NCBI RefSeq assembly: GCF_001522545.3
Contig: NC_031768.1
Span: 10,003,403 to 10,067,402, forward strand
Source: Parus major
Taxonomy: Eukaryota > Chordata > Aves > Passeriformes > Paridae
Direction of reading: 5' to 3'
Length of the DNA: 64,000 nt
Below the pieces are notes generated by a model, which saw only the letters and a program-made list of their open reading frames with translations, had not been told where the DNA came from and ran no database searches. A program made the position numbers and the translations under genes. Below are positions 10,413-23,707 of the stretch, piece after piece. The stretch's first letter is position 1. Each line of letters opens with the position of its first letter.

Positions 10413-12594
10413 AGGTTACCCTAAAACTTCAAAATTGAAGTGACCATCTAGTGGATTATATCTTTAATTGCATATCTTTGATCTTTGACAAAACTCTTAT
10501 CAAGAAGCAAATTATTTTCAAAATTAAACATGAGTAATATTTCTTACAGAAACATTTTATATTAAACAATAAATAAGTGTATCAATAAAAGGTTTAAAAA
10601 GACACTTCAATATAGTAATGTGTAACACAAAGAGAGCTAAATCTAGCAATATGCTATAAATATGATGAAAATATCAGCTCAGTACTGAAGTTTCTGAAGA
10701 TCAGAAAGAATTATTAGGGAAAGACCTAGCAAAGGATGTAGACAGCCCCTTTATGACTGTAACCAAACATGCTCGAAGACAAGCTACAAATACTGTCAAA
10801 AATTACTTATTTACCATGAAAGAAATGATGCACAATTGCAGATTTTTGGAAAGCAGCTCTATGAGAAGGATGACAATCTACCATTACAATGAAAAAATTT
10901 TACTCCTTTCAGGGTGCTAGAAATATTCTTGTTTTTGAAAACAGTGGAAGTACTAACACTACAATAAAAATTATAGGAGGGTTCTCAGCTGTTCTGAGAA
11001 TAAACTTGAAGGATGGGGAGGGAAAGAACATGGTGGTAGTTGTGGTGCAGTGCAGGCATTCACATAATTCTGTGTCGCTGGACGGTGTCATAACAGAAAA
11101 GTCTATATAAGTTTCTATATATCTTCTCTTTTTGTAGCCCCTTTATTTTTATTTTTTTATTTTTTATTTTTTTTATCTCACTTCTGTTTGAAAGCAGATG
11201 CACTCTGGAATTCTGCTTCTTGGTATTTGTTATTTTTTTACTGACTAGAAAACTAGGGATATGCAGAAAGCTTCTGGGGTGTGAGAAGAGCATTTTCAAA
11301 TAGTCTTTTTGAGTGATTGTTGAATACTATTCAGTCACCACTAATAGATATTAAATCAAAATTCATAAAAGCTTCAGGGATTTAATTGCAAAGGCACATA
11401 ATGAAGATGTTGTATGAAATTCTGGAAATAATTTGGATGAGTATATGGGCAAAATATATTAGAAATTTATTCACTCCTCTCCAATTTCTTTCAAAGATAG
11501 AAAAAAGTAATTGGGGTGGAAGGCTTCTTTAAAAGCTTCTTTGAAATTTGATCAGATAATAAGTACTTAAATACTAATGGTGAGATTTAACTCTGAAGTG
11601 GAAAAACAAACTCTTTTTATTATATAGATTCCTGATAATGAATTGTCTGTGCTGTTTCTGTAGTCTCTTGAAATGCAAGCTGCATTCCCCTTGTATAAAA
11701 ATATATTGCAGGCACATAGCACAAATCAGCTCATGTTCAAGGTCACTTCTTCAGACAGGCTAATTGGCAATCCTAAAGTGGTGAGGTTATTTGTTTTTAT
11801 TTGAATAATTGTGCAGGTAATTACCAAGACAATAAGCTCATGTGGGCAGAAACTGATACGTGAAATATTTATTCACTACTAATAGAGCAACCAAACCTAC
11901 CCTCTTCTATATGAATGATGCTGCAAGACAATGCAGCTTTGCTACTGAGATAGAGATTCACTTTTAAAGGCAGATAATGGCTTTATGTTTGTGTGCCTTA
12001 TCTTCTTTAGTTAACAAACACTGAGCGTGTTTAGTTTGCTTTTGAACATTTGGGGTTGACTGATAAGCAAGGTATACCCTATCCTTACTTTTCAAGGACT
12101 GATTCACTTACAACTCTATATTTGGGATTTAAGAAACACTAAAGAGTTTGAAGCTAATATTGCAAACAACTGTCAATGCTAAAAGTGATTTACATCCTGT
12201 CCAGCAAACTTAAGAAATGTCAATCAGATATTCTTGAGACTGTGCTTGCAAAAAACTGTATAAAACATTATTGTTCACATGGGCTTTGCAATAGACTCAA
12301 TTATTCTTATTGGGCCCTTTCTCATAATTCATTTTGGGACTCCCCTGAAGATTACTTTTGGTTTCTTTCAAAGAGCACACATTCATCATTTGACACAATT
12401 TTTCTGTTTTTCTCTCCTCTCCAGAGGAGAAAGAGTATTTCAGGCCCCAACTCCACATGATTGCTTTGAAGGCTGCTAAGAGGGCTGTTTCTACAAGTTC
12501 TGAGGCATTATCTGCCTGCAGTGATAACTTAAAGAGATAGAAAAGCCTTCATTGGTATAGTTTGCAGTTTTGGAATTCAGTTGATCAAAGTTAA

Positions 12595-12648
12595 ATTAAC
12601 TAAATGGCTTAATTAACTAAATTAACTAAATGATCACTAAATGGCTAG
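12595..12648. repeat. Short tandem repeat, unit ATTAACTAA
   Basis: ATTAACTAA occurs three times (12595-12603, 12612-12620 and 12621-12629), and AAATGGCT occurs at both edges of the cluster. A small local duplication in intron 29. Confidence 0.75.
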
Positions 12649-13763
12649 GAGGTCAAATATTTGTAGCTGCTTACTCTGTAAGCACACTGGGTAGAACTAG
12701 CAGAAGAATTAGTTCTAGGTTGGAAGGTATCAAAAATTCATGGGTCCAAAGATAATGTTTTGAATTTTGCAGTGTTTCTAATGTAAAATTCTAATTTTTT
12801 TATTCAAAAAAATGTTTCTAATTAAAGTCTAAACACAAACATTAATCCACTCTGAGATTAAGTGGAGACTAGCATGTTTGGAATTCGATGCAAGGGATAG
12901 AGAGAAGTTGTGGTGTATCTCAGTCAGAAACATTATAACACCAAGACTCAGGCTAAATTTTAAATTTAAACAAGTTAGGAAGGAATTTTAAAGTTTGCTA
13001 GCTTTATGTTTATGTTGCCTGTGGCAACATTTCTCAATGAGACAAGAGCTTAACTGGGACAAAAAAAACCCCAACAAGCTACGATTTCTGCCTTTCTTAG
13101 CAGACCTTTTTCCATGAGCTGTAGCTTTTAAGTGTAATGAATGTAATTCTTCATTTTAAATAAGTGTACCCTGTAGTAAATATGCTATAATTTTCAAAAG
13201 GTTTTGTTCTATTATTTTCCTACAGCCCAGCTACTGAGTACTGCCACAACAACATAATTTGGTTTTAACCTTAAAACTCTAACCAACATCTTAATAACTG
13301 CATGTGTGACTGATGTCATTAAATAGATTAAAGGTATTACTTAAGCAAAAAGTCACAATATCCATAAATATAACATTATAACATTCAACATCATGGAGTT
13401 AACTATGGTCCTTTCCCTTAATACTGCATTTTATATGGGTGATATGCAATGTTGTTGTTTCCTGCATTTACCGTTGCCCTTTGGTAAATCAAAAAGTTTT
13501 GTGCAAGACATCATATCATAAAAAGTGCTATGTTTATCATAAAACCACTAAAAATCTTTAAAACCCCATAAAGTCTTAAAAAATATTATTTTTTTTGTGC
13601 TTCTCTTACATTATGATAATATCGAACAGCAGATTTTTTTTCTTTGAATTAGTTTTTCCTTGACAGCTGTCAACATCTTGTTGGCTCAGAAATAATAGAA
13701 CAGTTTATTTCCAGAGATTTCCTATTTAGCAATTAACTGTCAGCCACTTCTCTTAAGAGACCA

Positions 13764-13810
13764 AAGCTTCCAGCTTTATTGATTATGATCTGATAGCAAA
13801 GCTGGAGCTT
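13764..13810. repeat. Inverted repeat / potential stem-loop
   Basis: AAGCTTCCAGCTTT (13764-13777) is matched by AAAGCTGGAGCTT (13798-13810), giving a stem of about 13 pairs with one bulged base around a 20-base loop. A stable hairpin is possible in DNA or pre-mRNA. No function is known. Confidence 0.7.
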
Positions 13811-16498
13811 CTTGTTATGTTCTCAGACTCATTTGCACACTACAGTGTTAAGCTATCTGTTTATTTTTTCACAATGGAATAGAAAACCCATAATATTTCA
13901 GGAAACAAACAAATGAACCACCCAGAACATCATAAATTAAAATAAATTTATATCATAAATATTTAAAATTTCAGCTCTCATATGCCTTTAAAGAAAAAGG
14001 CCCATATAGATTTTCACAAAGACAGACATGAGTTCTAAGGACAAATTTGAAATTCAGGTCCACAGATGTAAATGTGTAGTAGGACTACTCCTCTTAGTAA
14101 AGCATTCTAGTGCTTGTGCCTACCAACAATTCTTTTCTACTGAAAGACAAGGAGGTGGCATCTCAATATTGTGGCATTCCCCTTGATTGAATTTATTCAA
14201 TATTCTGCAATGCCAGTGGTAGCACCAGGGACCCTACTTAGTGAAAAAGATTAGCTTTTTGAATCAACTGTTGCATCCTGGAGAAATATGTTGTGTTACT
14301 TGGGTGTATCATACCTTTTATAAGGTTACTGTAAAGATTTTCATTCCATTTGTTGTGGGAATTCAACAGGGTCAGCTGTGGGATTGACTTTAGATGAACA
14401 TGCAGGGCAGGGTCTGTTTCCAATGAGCAATGCAGACGAAAAATTAAAGTAGCACTGATTCATATCTGAGAAAAACATCACAACTCTGAAGGTAATATTT
14501 CCCAAAATTCAACTGTGTCTCTTCTCCCATTGCCAAAATAATTCCTCTCTTTTACTGCTGTATTCATGTCTTGGTCTGACATCATTCATTCATTCACCTA
14601 AACTGTTGGCTTGGGGAAAAGTACTTTCAGCTCACTTGGAAGAGGCAAAATGTCACACAGCTTCTCAGGCTGTAATCAGATTCTCTCTGAGGACAGTTTT
14701 TCTTTGTTTTGGTGTGTGTGTTGTGTGCACATAAAGACATCACAGGCATGAATATATATTTATCTGACTTCATGTTTGCTTGAGATACAAATGTAAAATT
14801 CAGTCACACTCATGCAAGGATTTATTGGGTTTTTTTTCTTAAATTTATCTGCTATAATATTTGACCAATGAGTCTTCATTTTTTTTCTGTTTGTATTCTA
14901 ACATTGAATTTTGGTATATACAGTTTCTGATCATATAAGCACAGAGATGAAATTTTTTCCATAACTTCTTATTTTTCGTGAAATTTTGGGACTGTGAATT
15001 TGCTTCATTCTGCTACTTCATTGTGTGGTGGTGTTTTTCCCCCACTCTTTTTTCCTTGCATACAGTGTGCTTCTCAGGCTGGCAGCAAATGTATCTGTAT
15101 TTAAACAAGTCCCTAATTCAAAATAGTAGCTAGCATGGGAAAGCATTTTACATATGTTAAAAGCTTCAGGTGTTGCTATAAAACTAGTTTATCAGATAGA
15201 TGTAACACCAGATTTGTGTCCAGTATTTTAAATTCTCCAGAAAGTGCAGACACTTATTTGGATTACTCATAAGAATGGAGCTTTATCAGTGTCTTATTTG
15301 AAGTGGTGAGCTTTTCTGCACAAAAGGGCACTGCAGCCCTCAGGAGGAGTGGGTGTGTGTTAGTACTAACAGTTAAACCACAGAGATCAGTAAAAGCAGG
15401 GAAGTTCTTCCATGGTTCTTCCATGCTTCCAGGAGGATGACCTTACCCATCAGGGTACTTAAAAAGCTACTTATCCTGTTTCTGATCGAATTTGTATTTC
15501 AGTCTAGCCCACAGTGACGCAAATGGATTGATAGAGAGTGTATCTTAGCCAGGCTTACAAATCAGTAGTAAGTAGTGAGAAGGTAAATGGAAGAGGTGGT
15601 CTGTGGGTTTTAAACTCACTGCTTTGAACAGGCCAAGAAGATTTTTATGTTAAAATCTCTAACCAGATGAAGCTAAAAGTCATTTAAGTAGCAAGCCTTA
15701 GCACTGTAGTAGGGTAATAATACCTCGGTGGTTTAGGTGCACCCATTAACACTGAGAGCATGAGTCTGATATGTAAAGCTGCTCAGTTCCAGAGAAGGTT
15801 CCTGGAACTTGCAGTGATACAAGATTATCTGATCAGTTGTTTTGAAATAGCACAGAGCAGCTTACAAAAACAAATATAGAAAATACTGGTTGGATCCCCC
15901 TATCCTTTAACTAAGTCAAACAGCTAGCAAGAATGCTCACAAGAAATAATCTTCTTCATTTGTTATATGTGAAGCTCTGCAAGAATCCGAGATCCATGAA
16001 GAAGGTGCAGATATATCAAATATTCTCACTGAATTGCTGACAGATATTTTTGTTCAAGGAAAGAGTGTTGTAATGGGTATGAAATCAAATGAAAGTATAA
16101 CTGGCTTTCCAGAGAGAAAAAGTGTGATTTGACTTGAAAAATGGCAGGATAGCTAGCAATGTATTTAAAGGGTGCTTGCTTTCACCTTTGATTCATGTCA
16201 AATTAAGTTAGTCACCTTATTCTGTGGGCAGCAATATGGCTTGACTTGTACACAGAAAAACTGTGTTTTATTTGAAGTTACTGGTAATTATTGTGTGTTT
16301 TGTATAAAGCAGAAACTCCGCTAGGCTGTGGCTGAGGTCCCAATAAAATATGAGTCTGGGTAGACACAATGACAGATGGAAGAATGTACTGGGTTATTTA
16401 TTACCTGATAAAGTGTTGGAAATAATATTTAAAGCTGACTCATTTATGTGAAGTGTTTAATATATGTGTGTTTTAAGGACAACTTGATTGGAGAATTT

Positions 16499-16575
16499 AT
16501 TTGTTGTAATCCTGATTTGTTAACAATAAAAAATTAATTTGTTGTAATCCTGATTTGTTAAACAATAAATTCAGC
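16499..16575. repeat. Two-copy tandem duplication, period 38
   Basis: ATTTGTTGTAATCCTGATTT followed by GTTAACAATAAA is repeated 38 bases later with a single inserted A, so the copies are nearly identical and the duplication is probably recent. Each copy contains TAATCC, at 16507-16512 and 16545-16550. It lies about 650 bases upstream of exon 30. Confidence 0.85.
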
Positions 16576-17222
16576 TCCTTTGAAAGGGAAACAGCCTTCT
16601 CCAAAAAAAGGATTTGTGTAAAAAGCCATGGTGGCACTACTGGCAGAATAGAAACAAGATTCAACTTTTTAATTTTTTTTTCCTACAGGAGGAAGAAAGT
16701 AGGCATTGCCTCTTCCAAGCAGCTATTTATGCTTCATATAAGAGAAATCCAGCTCAACAGAGTCTTTATCCCTCTCACTTACTGAGGTGGATTGCTTTGG
16801 ATAGGATTGTGATGACAGTAACCCTATTCTCAGTAAACAAAGTCTCCTGAATTACATAATAAGATCAGGAGGACCTCTCTGCCTCAGAGAGAAAGACAGC
16901 ATTGTCAGGATGGTTTGCTTATGAAGCTTTGCCATCTTGCACTCTGAATAGAAATCATCAGTTTTACACAGTTGTTTTTTTTTTGGGATACTTCGCTTTT
17001 TAGAACTTGTCTGTGGAATCTGGGTGTTGTTTCTTAACGAGAAATCTGAATGGGTGGCAGTAAGATGCGCAATTTATCCTACAAAAAGGTGGATGAGCGC
17101 AAGTCAGGAGCCTTCTGTCTGATTCTTTGCCTGAATTTCTTGGGGGGAAAAAAAAAGTGTGGAAGAAAATGTATTATATGCATTATTACTGTGAATGCTG
17201 ATAACGTTGTCATTGTTTCTAG

Positions 17223-17384
17223 GCTGTGAGGAGGCAGAAAAGTCTTGAACAGAGTATTCAATCTGCACAGGAGACTGACAAAACCCTGCGCTTGATCCAA
17301 GAGTCTCTGGCTGTTATTGACAAACAGTTAACAGCCTACACTGCAGACAGGGTGGATGCAGCACAGGTCCCTCAGGAAGCACAG
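17223..17384 (+). CDS. DMD: Dystrophin exon 30 (R10, helix A)
   Basis: Encodes 54 residues equivalent to about human 1358-1411. RRQKSLEQSIQSAQETDKTL and VIDKQLTAYTADRVDAAQVP match dystrophin. The tryptophan usual in helix A is absent, as in the mammalian repeat. It starts GCTGTGAGG after TTTCTAG and ends at a consensus GTAAGT donor. Length 162 equals human. In mammals this is the first exon shared with Dp260. Confidence 0.97.
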
Positions 17385-20300
17385 GTAAGTTAAACACAGG
17401 TTGAGCTTATGTGTTTACTGGTTTTCCTAATCAACCAAAGAGTGTTTGGTTGTCCCTCAGCCTCTCATTAAAGAGGATTTGCAACATGATCAGCATGAAA
17501 GTGCAAGCAAATTTTGTGTAGGATTACTTTGAGATGTTTAAGCTACTCTCCTTGTAAAGTCATATTTTCCTTCTCATTTATATTATATACCAGTCCAGAA
17601 GATGTACCGAACTTTAAATGTCATGAAAGACTATGCAGTAATTTTAAAAAGGCAAGGATAAACAATGTCATTCTTTAAAATCCAGCTCCCATCCTAGAAA
17701 GAGGAAATTCATCATCCTCACTACTCTTAGACGACTCTTTTGCAAAGTCAATTATGTGGTTTGTTACTTAATTATTGAAACATAGACAACATTGTTAATT
17801 ATTTCATAACGCACACATCAATATACTTATATTTAAATCTTTACAGCTCATGTAAGTTCAATAGAAAAAGCTTTTCCCAATCTTCACACATGGTTTATTT
17901 AGCCTTTGAAATAAAAATGTACATCCAATTATCGTTTTTACTCCTTCCTTCTTCCTTTCTTTCTTCTGTAAAATCTGCTTTACTGCAGCATTAAGAGGGT
18001 AAGAATATTAATGAAATAAAACCAAACATCTCTGCAATAAAAATATCAATACTCTATAATGTTGTATACCTGAACTTCTACGTTAATTCAGTCTAAATTT
18101 AGGCAGTCAGATTATGAAAGTAAACAGGGAAAAAAACCTAGAGGGAAGTTGAAAATAAGAGCTTTTATAATGATTTATTAGAGATACTCAATTATGGGCT
18201 TCTTTGGCATGCCTGTAGAGTTATAAGTACTTGTAAATAATAATAATAATCTTGTATGGAGTACCTTAGATGATCTTAAATATATTCAGATCTGAAAATA
18301 TGCAGGCCTGAAAATAATTTTTTCTCTCCTTTAAGAAATAAACATTATTATGTCTTTTGAATTAACATGTAGATGGATGTACCTTTCAGTTACTTTTTGT
18401 GTGTGGGCACTTGTAGGTACACACAGATATTTTTATGTGTATGTTGGGACTATAAATGCTATATTTGGAAAGTAGGATCACATCTGGAGTCAGTCTTATT
18501 TTTTAAATAATTTTTATCCTACTTTATTTTCTTCTAATTTTTATCAGTATCATATCAGATTTGGAAAACTTTTTTCAGTTTGAATCATAAACAATGCTAG
18601 CTATCTGTTGACTCCCTTGAATTATTTTTCTTCTTCCTAGAAATAGGATTGATGTAAAAAAAATTTTAATGAGATAAAAATTAGCATTTTTTTAAAGATG
18701 TATCAGTTTAAGTTCTCATCTTGTAATTACATGAAGTGAATACATAAGAAAAAAATTATATGAAAATGTACTTTTTTTTGTTGTTGTGTTGGACCCTTAC
18801 ATGTTTCACACATCCCATGGATGCATCTGACTTATGTGCATCATCAGGTACCATACTGGGAATTAGTGCAGACTGTGTGAAAGGAAGTAATTCAGAACTT
18901 CAAAAACTGAAGCAGGACAAAACCCAACCAACCTTAATTAGCACACTTTTGTAAGAAAATTTCAGCTCAGTGCTTTTGCAGAACTTATTATTTTTCTGGG
19001 GATTTTATTGTTTAATGTCAGGTCCACCTGACTGTATTATATCCACTATGGGAAAACCAGCATAGAGGCTGCTGATTTTTTCCCTTTCATGTTTTTATTT
19101 TATGGTGCCAGTGAGACCTAATGAAAAAAAACTTAATTAACAACTGAACAGGTCTAATGCAAATATTGAAGTTCTCTGAAGTTCAGTTGTGAATCTCTTT
19201 GAAATCCTTAGAGGGAAAGGGAATAAACAATCATTTTTCTGTGGATAGATAGACTGAGTCATTCCTCCAGCAAGCAGCCACCCCAGCCAGTGGCAGAGCA
19301 GGCACATCCTGAATGGCCACGTCTCCTGTGGAGCTTCTGCTGGCACCATTTGGTGGAGCTGAAAGCAGTTCATTCATATAAGATACCTACAATAGTGTCT
19401 GCACAGCTGGAATGGGAATCTTTCAGTCAGTGATGTTGCTTTCTGGGCAGGGATCAGTTTATCCATGCTGAGGGATTTAGCAGCCCATTCAGCAATATGT
19501 GTTGCACTTCTGAAAGAACATATGGGGGAATTTATAATCAGAAAGCTGCTGAGCTTGGGAGCTCTGTGTGTTTGCTTTAAAAAATTCAAATCCATTTAGA
19601 GCATTGATAGGAGGAATAATCTGTGTTTCATCTCATCAGAAATTAACTTGAGAAAACAAAATTATATTTAGCTCCTCTTTTTAAGTGAAATGATCAGTTT
19701 AGTTTATTCAGAAACTGGGCAGAAAGAAAGGGGAGTCAAAAGTGTGCTGTTCAACTTACTCTTAGGATCACTTTTTAAATGTAAATTCTATGTGCTTCTT
19801 ACTCCACCATGTGGCATTGAGACTTTAATGCTAGAGAGCCAAAGTTACTTGAATTATTTGGGGTACAACTGAAGATGATGTATTAAGACCAAAAAACCTA
19901 ACAGCAAACCACACAGATAAATCAATTCAGATTCCTCAGGGCCCAATTATGACAAAACCATGAGTGAGGAAAATTCTAGGGCAATATTCCAAAAGGAAAC
20001 ATTATTTGTTTGTATGCTTGGTATCTCAAGATCCCAGTGAAAAATTTTTTTGTACTTCTAAACTTACCAAAAAAATACAGAGAATTACATCATCATCATC
20101 ACAATAGTTTGCAGTTGGTGACTTTTTAAAAATTATTCTTCAACTGATAGGACAAAAATAAACCTGTACCAAAAATATTACATTTATATGTTGAAATATT
20201 TTTCAAATAATAATTTGTAGCTTTGTTATTCAACAACTTTTGATGGAAGAATTTCTACAGTGTATTTCTGCATAGTCTGAGTGACTACATGAATATTCTT

Positions 20301-23300
20301 ACATTACAGGAAAGAAAATCAACTTATTTAATTTCTCACCTGTGTATAAGAAATCACTTGTCTCTTGTTCTCCCCAGTCAAACTATCTAAATTGTGGTGT
20401 GGAGAATAATTTAATACTGTGTTTTTTGAAAAGTGAAGAAATAATCTACCTTTTCAATAAAATCCTTGGATAATTTCAGTTCTGTAGTGATAAGCACTGC
20501 ATGCCTGGCTGTTTCCTAATTGAAGATGCCTTTTAATTTTTTTAATAATAACTTTGTGCTTTGTTCAAAACCCAAGTTAATGTGATGATACAATGGCAGA
20601 ATGGTTTAGTTGTACAAGATGTTACTGGACAAGATGATGCCATGCCTCATTGCCTTCAGACTAATGTTTTGGGACAAAGAACTCACGGTTGCCTACTGAG
20701 GAAAATGTTAAGTTTCCTACACTTACCTTTCCTCTGCTGGAAATTGTGAGGATTGTTTTGTTCAGCCATGTGTGGGTCAGAGGGAAGAGCTGATAAGGGT
20801 TATTCAGAAATGTAAGCTTACATTCTGTTATATATTAAGTTTGAATATCTATGCAGATTTCTGTACTACACGTGTTGTCCCCCTCTACATGTCTCCATAG
20901 CATCTGAACACTGTGTTTTAACTGCATTTGTCATGTCCAAATTGCTCAGTATTGCCTTGTCAGTCATGGTTCTAGCCTATTCTACCTTTCTTTTCTCATT
21001 TGGACTCTCCAGTCAATATTTCTTTCTTGAAAATTAGCATCCATAACAAAGCATGCAGTTTGAGTTGAGAACTGTTTGTTATTTGTGCTGTATCATCTTC
21101 TATTTGTGTGATATGTTTTTATATGTATATATATGAATAAAAGTTTTGCAAATTTTCTGAAAGATTGCCAGTGATGTCAAATTAGAATCCTTAACCTTTG
21201 TTGGGTTCATCTATTGTTGGACACAATAGTTTAGCACAGTACATTGTATTCTGATGTTCTAGAAATTAAGTGAAGGCAGGTTTTGCTCTTTATTAAAAAA
21301 GAATAGAAAAGAAATAGACAAGAACCAATGATAAAAGAAGAGATGGGGATAATACAAGAAAAAAATAGTGTTTTCTTATGGATGTTAAGAAGTTCATGCA
21401 ATAAATTTGTGAGTCAGAAGAGATGCAAGAGTCAAAGTGGTCATTTAAAAATTGAACGATAATGGACATCACAAGCAGGTGCTATAAATTCTTTTATAGC
21501 TGTTCATGACTGGTTTATTTTTTCTGCCTGTGAGCAGCAGTAGCAAATAAAAAAAAAGAAAAAATGAAAAAATGGCTTAACTGGCTATAAGCCTTACTAA
21601 CTTTTCTTTTAATCTTTTGTCTAATGTGTTTGTTCTCTTCCAATTCCACATTTGGATGTCAGAGAAGATGATGCTTCATCTCTCTCCTGCAGAGCAATTT
21701 AAAACAGTAAGATAGAGAAATCTCTATGCAATGTCCCATAATACCTAATTGCTTAAACACTCCTCTTATCTGTGCTGTGTTGTTCTGACCTATTCAGATA
21801 AGAATGGTTCTGTGCTTTCCAGAGTGACTCCGAGGCTGAACAAAGTAAATTGGGAAATGAAACCAAAAACCAATTTGTTGATGAGGTGGGGAGACAAACT
21901 GTTGAAATACCAGGTGTGATATAGTATATTTTTTAACATTAAGACTTGCTTATTCCTTTCATGTGCAATATCAGCATTCAAGATGAAGAAATTATTTGGC
22001 TTCAGGTACTAAATAAATGGAATAACTGTTACAACTCAAACACACTTTGGAAGGAAATTTTAAACTTACACAAGGACAAAATAAATGCTCAACAATTAAA
22101 TAAACCTTCCTTTTTGTGATGGAATCATTCTTTCAATTGACCATTTTTGTTTTCTCAAAATTTAATATAATATTTAGAAAAATTCTATTATTTGCTCCAG
22201 ATGTTTCTGGCCATTCATTAAATAGCCCTGTCAAGGAGAACTCAAAATATGAAGAAAACAGAAATGTATAATTATGATAATTTTAGAAGAAAAAAAAAAG
22301 TAATCTAAATTTGGAGCTTTCTGCTAGTCATTTTGCTTTTACAAATACTGTGCTTTAGAAAAATATTTTAATTCTCCAAATAGTACTGACTCAGAGTCAT
22401 AAATATAATCTTGCAGTTAAACTTAGTAAAGACTTTATGGTTTCATGTATTTTTCCCCTAAAATTTAATTTAATACATATTCAGTACAACTTGTGAAAAT
22501 CTGCTTTCAGTTAAGTGTTGAAATACATAAGACATAATGGTATACAAGTCATTATAAACATGTATTAGCCATATAAAGTTGGCAGCATATGTTGTACACA
22601 GCTTTGTATTTCATAACCTATAAAAATGTGATTAAAAATACATGGATATTATTTTTACTATTAAAGTTGCTGTAGTGTAAGATAAATTTATGTACATATA
22701 TTTCAAATTATAGCTGGTCTTCAGGGCATCTGAAAAATTCTATATTCCATTAAAAAAAAGATTAAATGAAAAATCACTTTCTAATGCAGGAGTAATGGTC
22801 TCAAATGCATCTCATGATGGGAACATAGCTTTTTGTCTTTATTTCATAGGGTAATTTTTTTCAGTAGTGCTGTCTAGAAAATCTGCTAGTAACAGTTTCT
22901 TATTTTCTAACAATTGAAACATAATTATATGCAAACCTTCCTGAAGTATAATATATCAATATATTTTCTGGGAATTCTTTTCCGTTACATTGCACTGCTT
23001 AAGTTAATTTTGTCCTTAATTGTAAGGTTGATTAATGGTGAACCAAAAAAAGCTGATGTTTTTCTTTGGATCACACTCTGATTTTGCAGACAGACATAAC
23101 AAGCAATATTTGTTAGAAAATCCATTATTAGTATATTAATGGACTGTGTGTCATTGTGCATTTAGCTACAGAAAACTGACACTGAGCATAGGTTCTGGTC
23201 AGTAGAATGCCAAAAATTGTGTACTGTTTTAGATATAGGCACAGTTCTCTAAGATGAAGATGATGTTACACTTGCAGGACATCTCAATTAGTTTTCTCTC

Positions 23301-23707
23301 AACTTGCCTTGTGATGCTGTGAAAATTAGTGATAAGAAGAGTGAAGCAAATAACTTTCCTATTCTTTTTTCTATGGTTATTTTTTAATGTTCTTACCAAT
23401 GAAAACTGTTGTTTTCCTTCAGAAAAAAAATAAATCCACATTCAGTCCCTTAATCATCTTTGTCTCCCTCTGCTGGAGCTGCTGCAGGGTTTGCGTGTTT
23501 CTCTTGCACTGGGAAGCCCAGAGCTGGACACAGCGCTCCAGATTCAGGACTGAGCCGAGGGGCAGGGTCACGTCCCTCGTGCTGCAGGCAGGGCTCTACA
23601 GCCTGGTACTGCTCTTCTGTGTGCTTCAGATCAACTGCTCCAAGTAATTTAAGCATCATACAATTGTCCCTCAAACCTTGCTGACTGCTGGCTTTATTTT
23701 CCAACAG
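17385..23707 (+). other. DMD: Intron 30
   Basis: 6323 bases, mostly AT-rich single-copy sequence. It contains short ATC repeats near 20089-20103, an 8-pair hairpin GCTATAAA/TTTATAGC at 21481-21500, and a CR1 fragment at about 23450-23613 close to the right edge. The open frames at 18760-18954, 19137-19373 (-) and 20561-20749 carry no recognisable domain. Ends GCTTTATTTTCCAACAG. Confidence 0.85.
23450..23613 (-). mobile_element. CR1 LINE fragment (antisense)
   Basis: The + strand reads AATCATCTTTGTCTCCCTCT, then GGAAGCCCAGAGCTGGACAC, AGCGCTCCAG and CACGTCCCTCG. This is the usual order of words in an antisense CR1 3' region (ATCATCTTTGTGGCC, CCAGAGCTGGACACAGT, CTCCAG, ACCTCCCTCGACCTGC). It is GC-rich compared with its surroundings. 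Overlapping open frames of 74-88 codons at 23387-23716 on both strands come from this repeat. It ends about 95 bases before exon 31. Confidence 0.85.

Larger units (their letters stand above)
9843..17222 (+). other. DMD: Intron 29 (expected site of the Dp260 promoter)
   Basis: 7380 bases. Contents: a 14-base poly-A at 9892-9905, a solo LTR at about 9978-10412, a stem-loop at 13764-13810, short tandem repeats at 12595-12648 and a two-copy 38-base duplication at 16499-16575. Mammalian Dp260 transcription starts in this intron and its first exon joins exon 30. I could not identify that first exon or a TATA-type promoter here. The remaining sequence is AT-rich with no recognised gene. Confidence 0.85.

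Noticed and set aside
10868..16850. ATG-led frames at 10868, 16367 and 16812 considered as the Dp260 first exon
   Set aside because: Each reaches a stop after 12 to 18 codons with no donor in phase 0, so they cannot join exon 30 productively.
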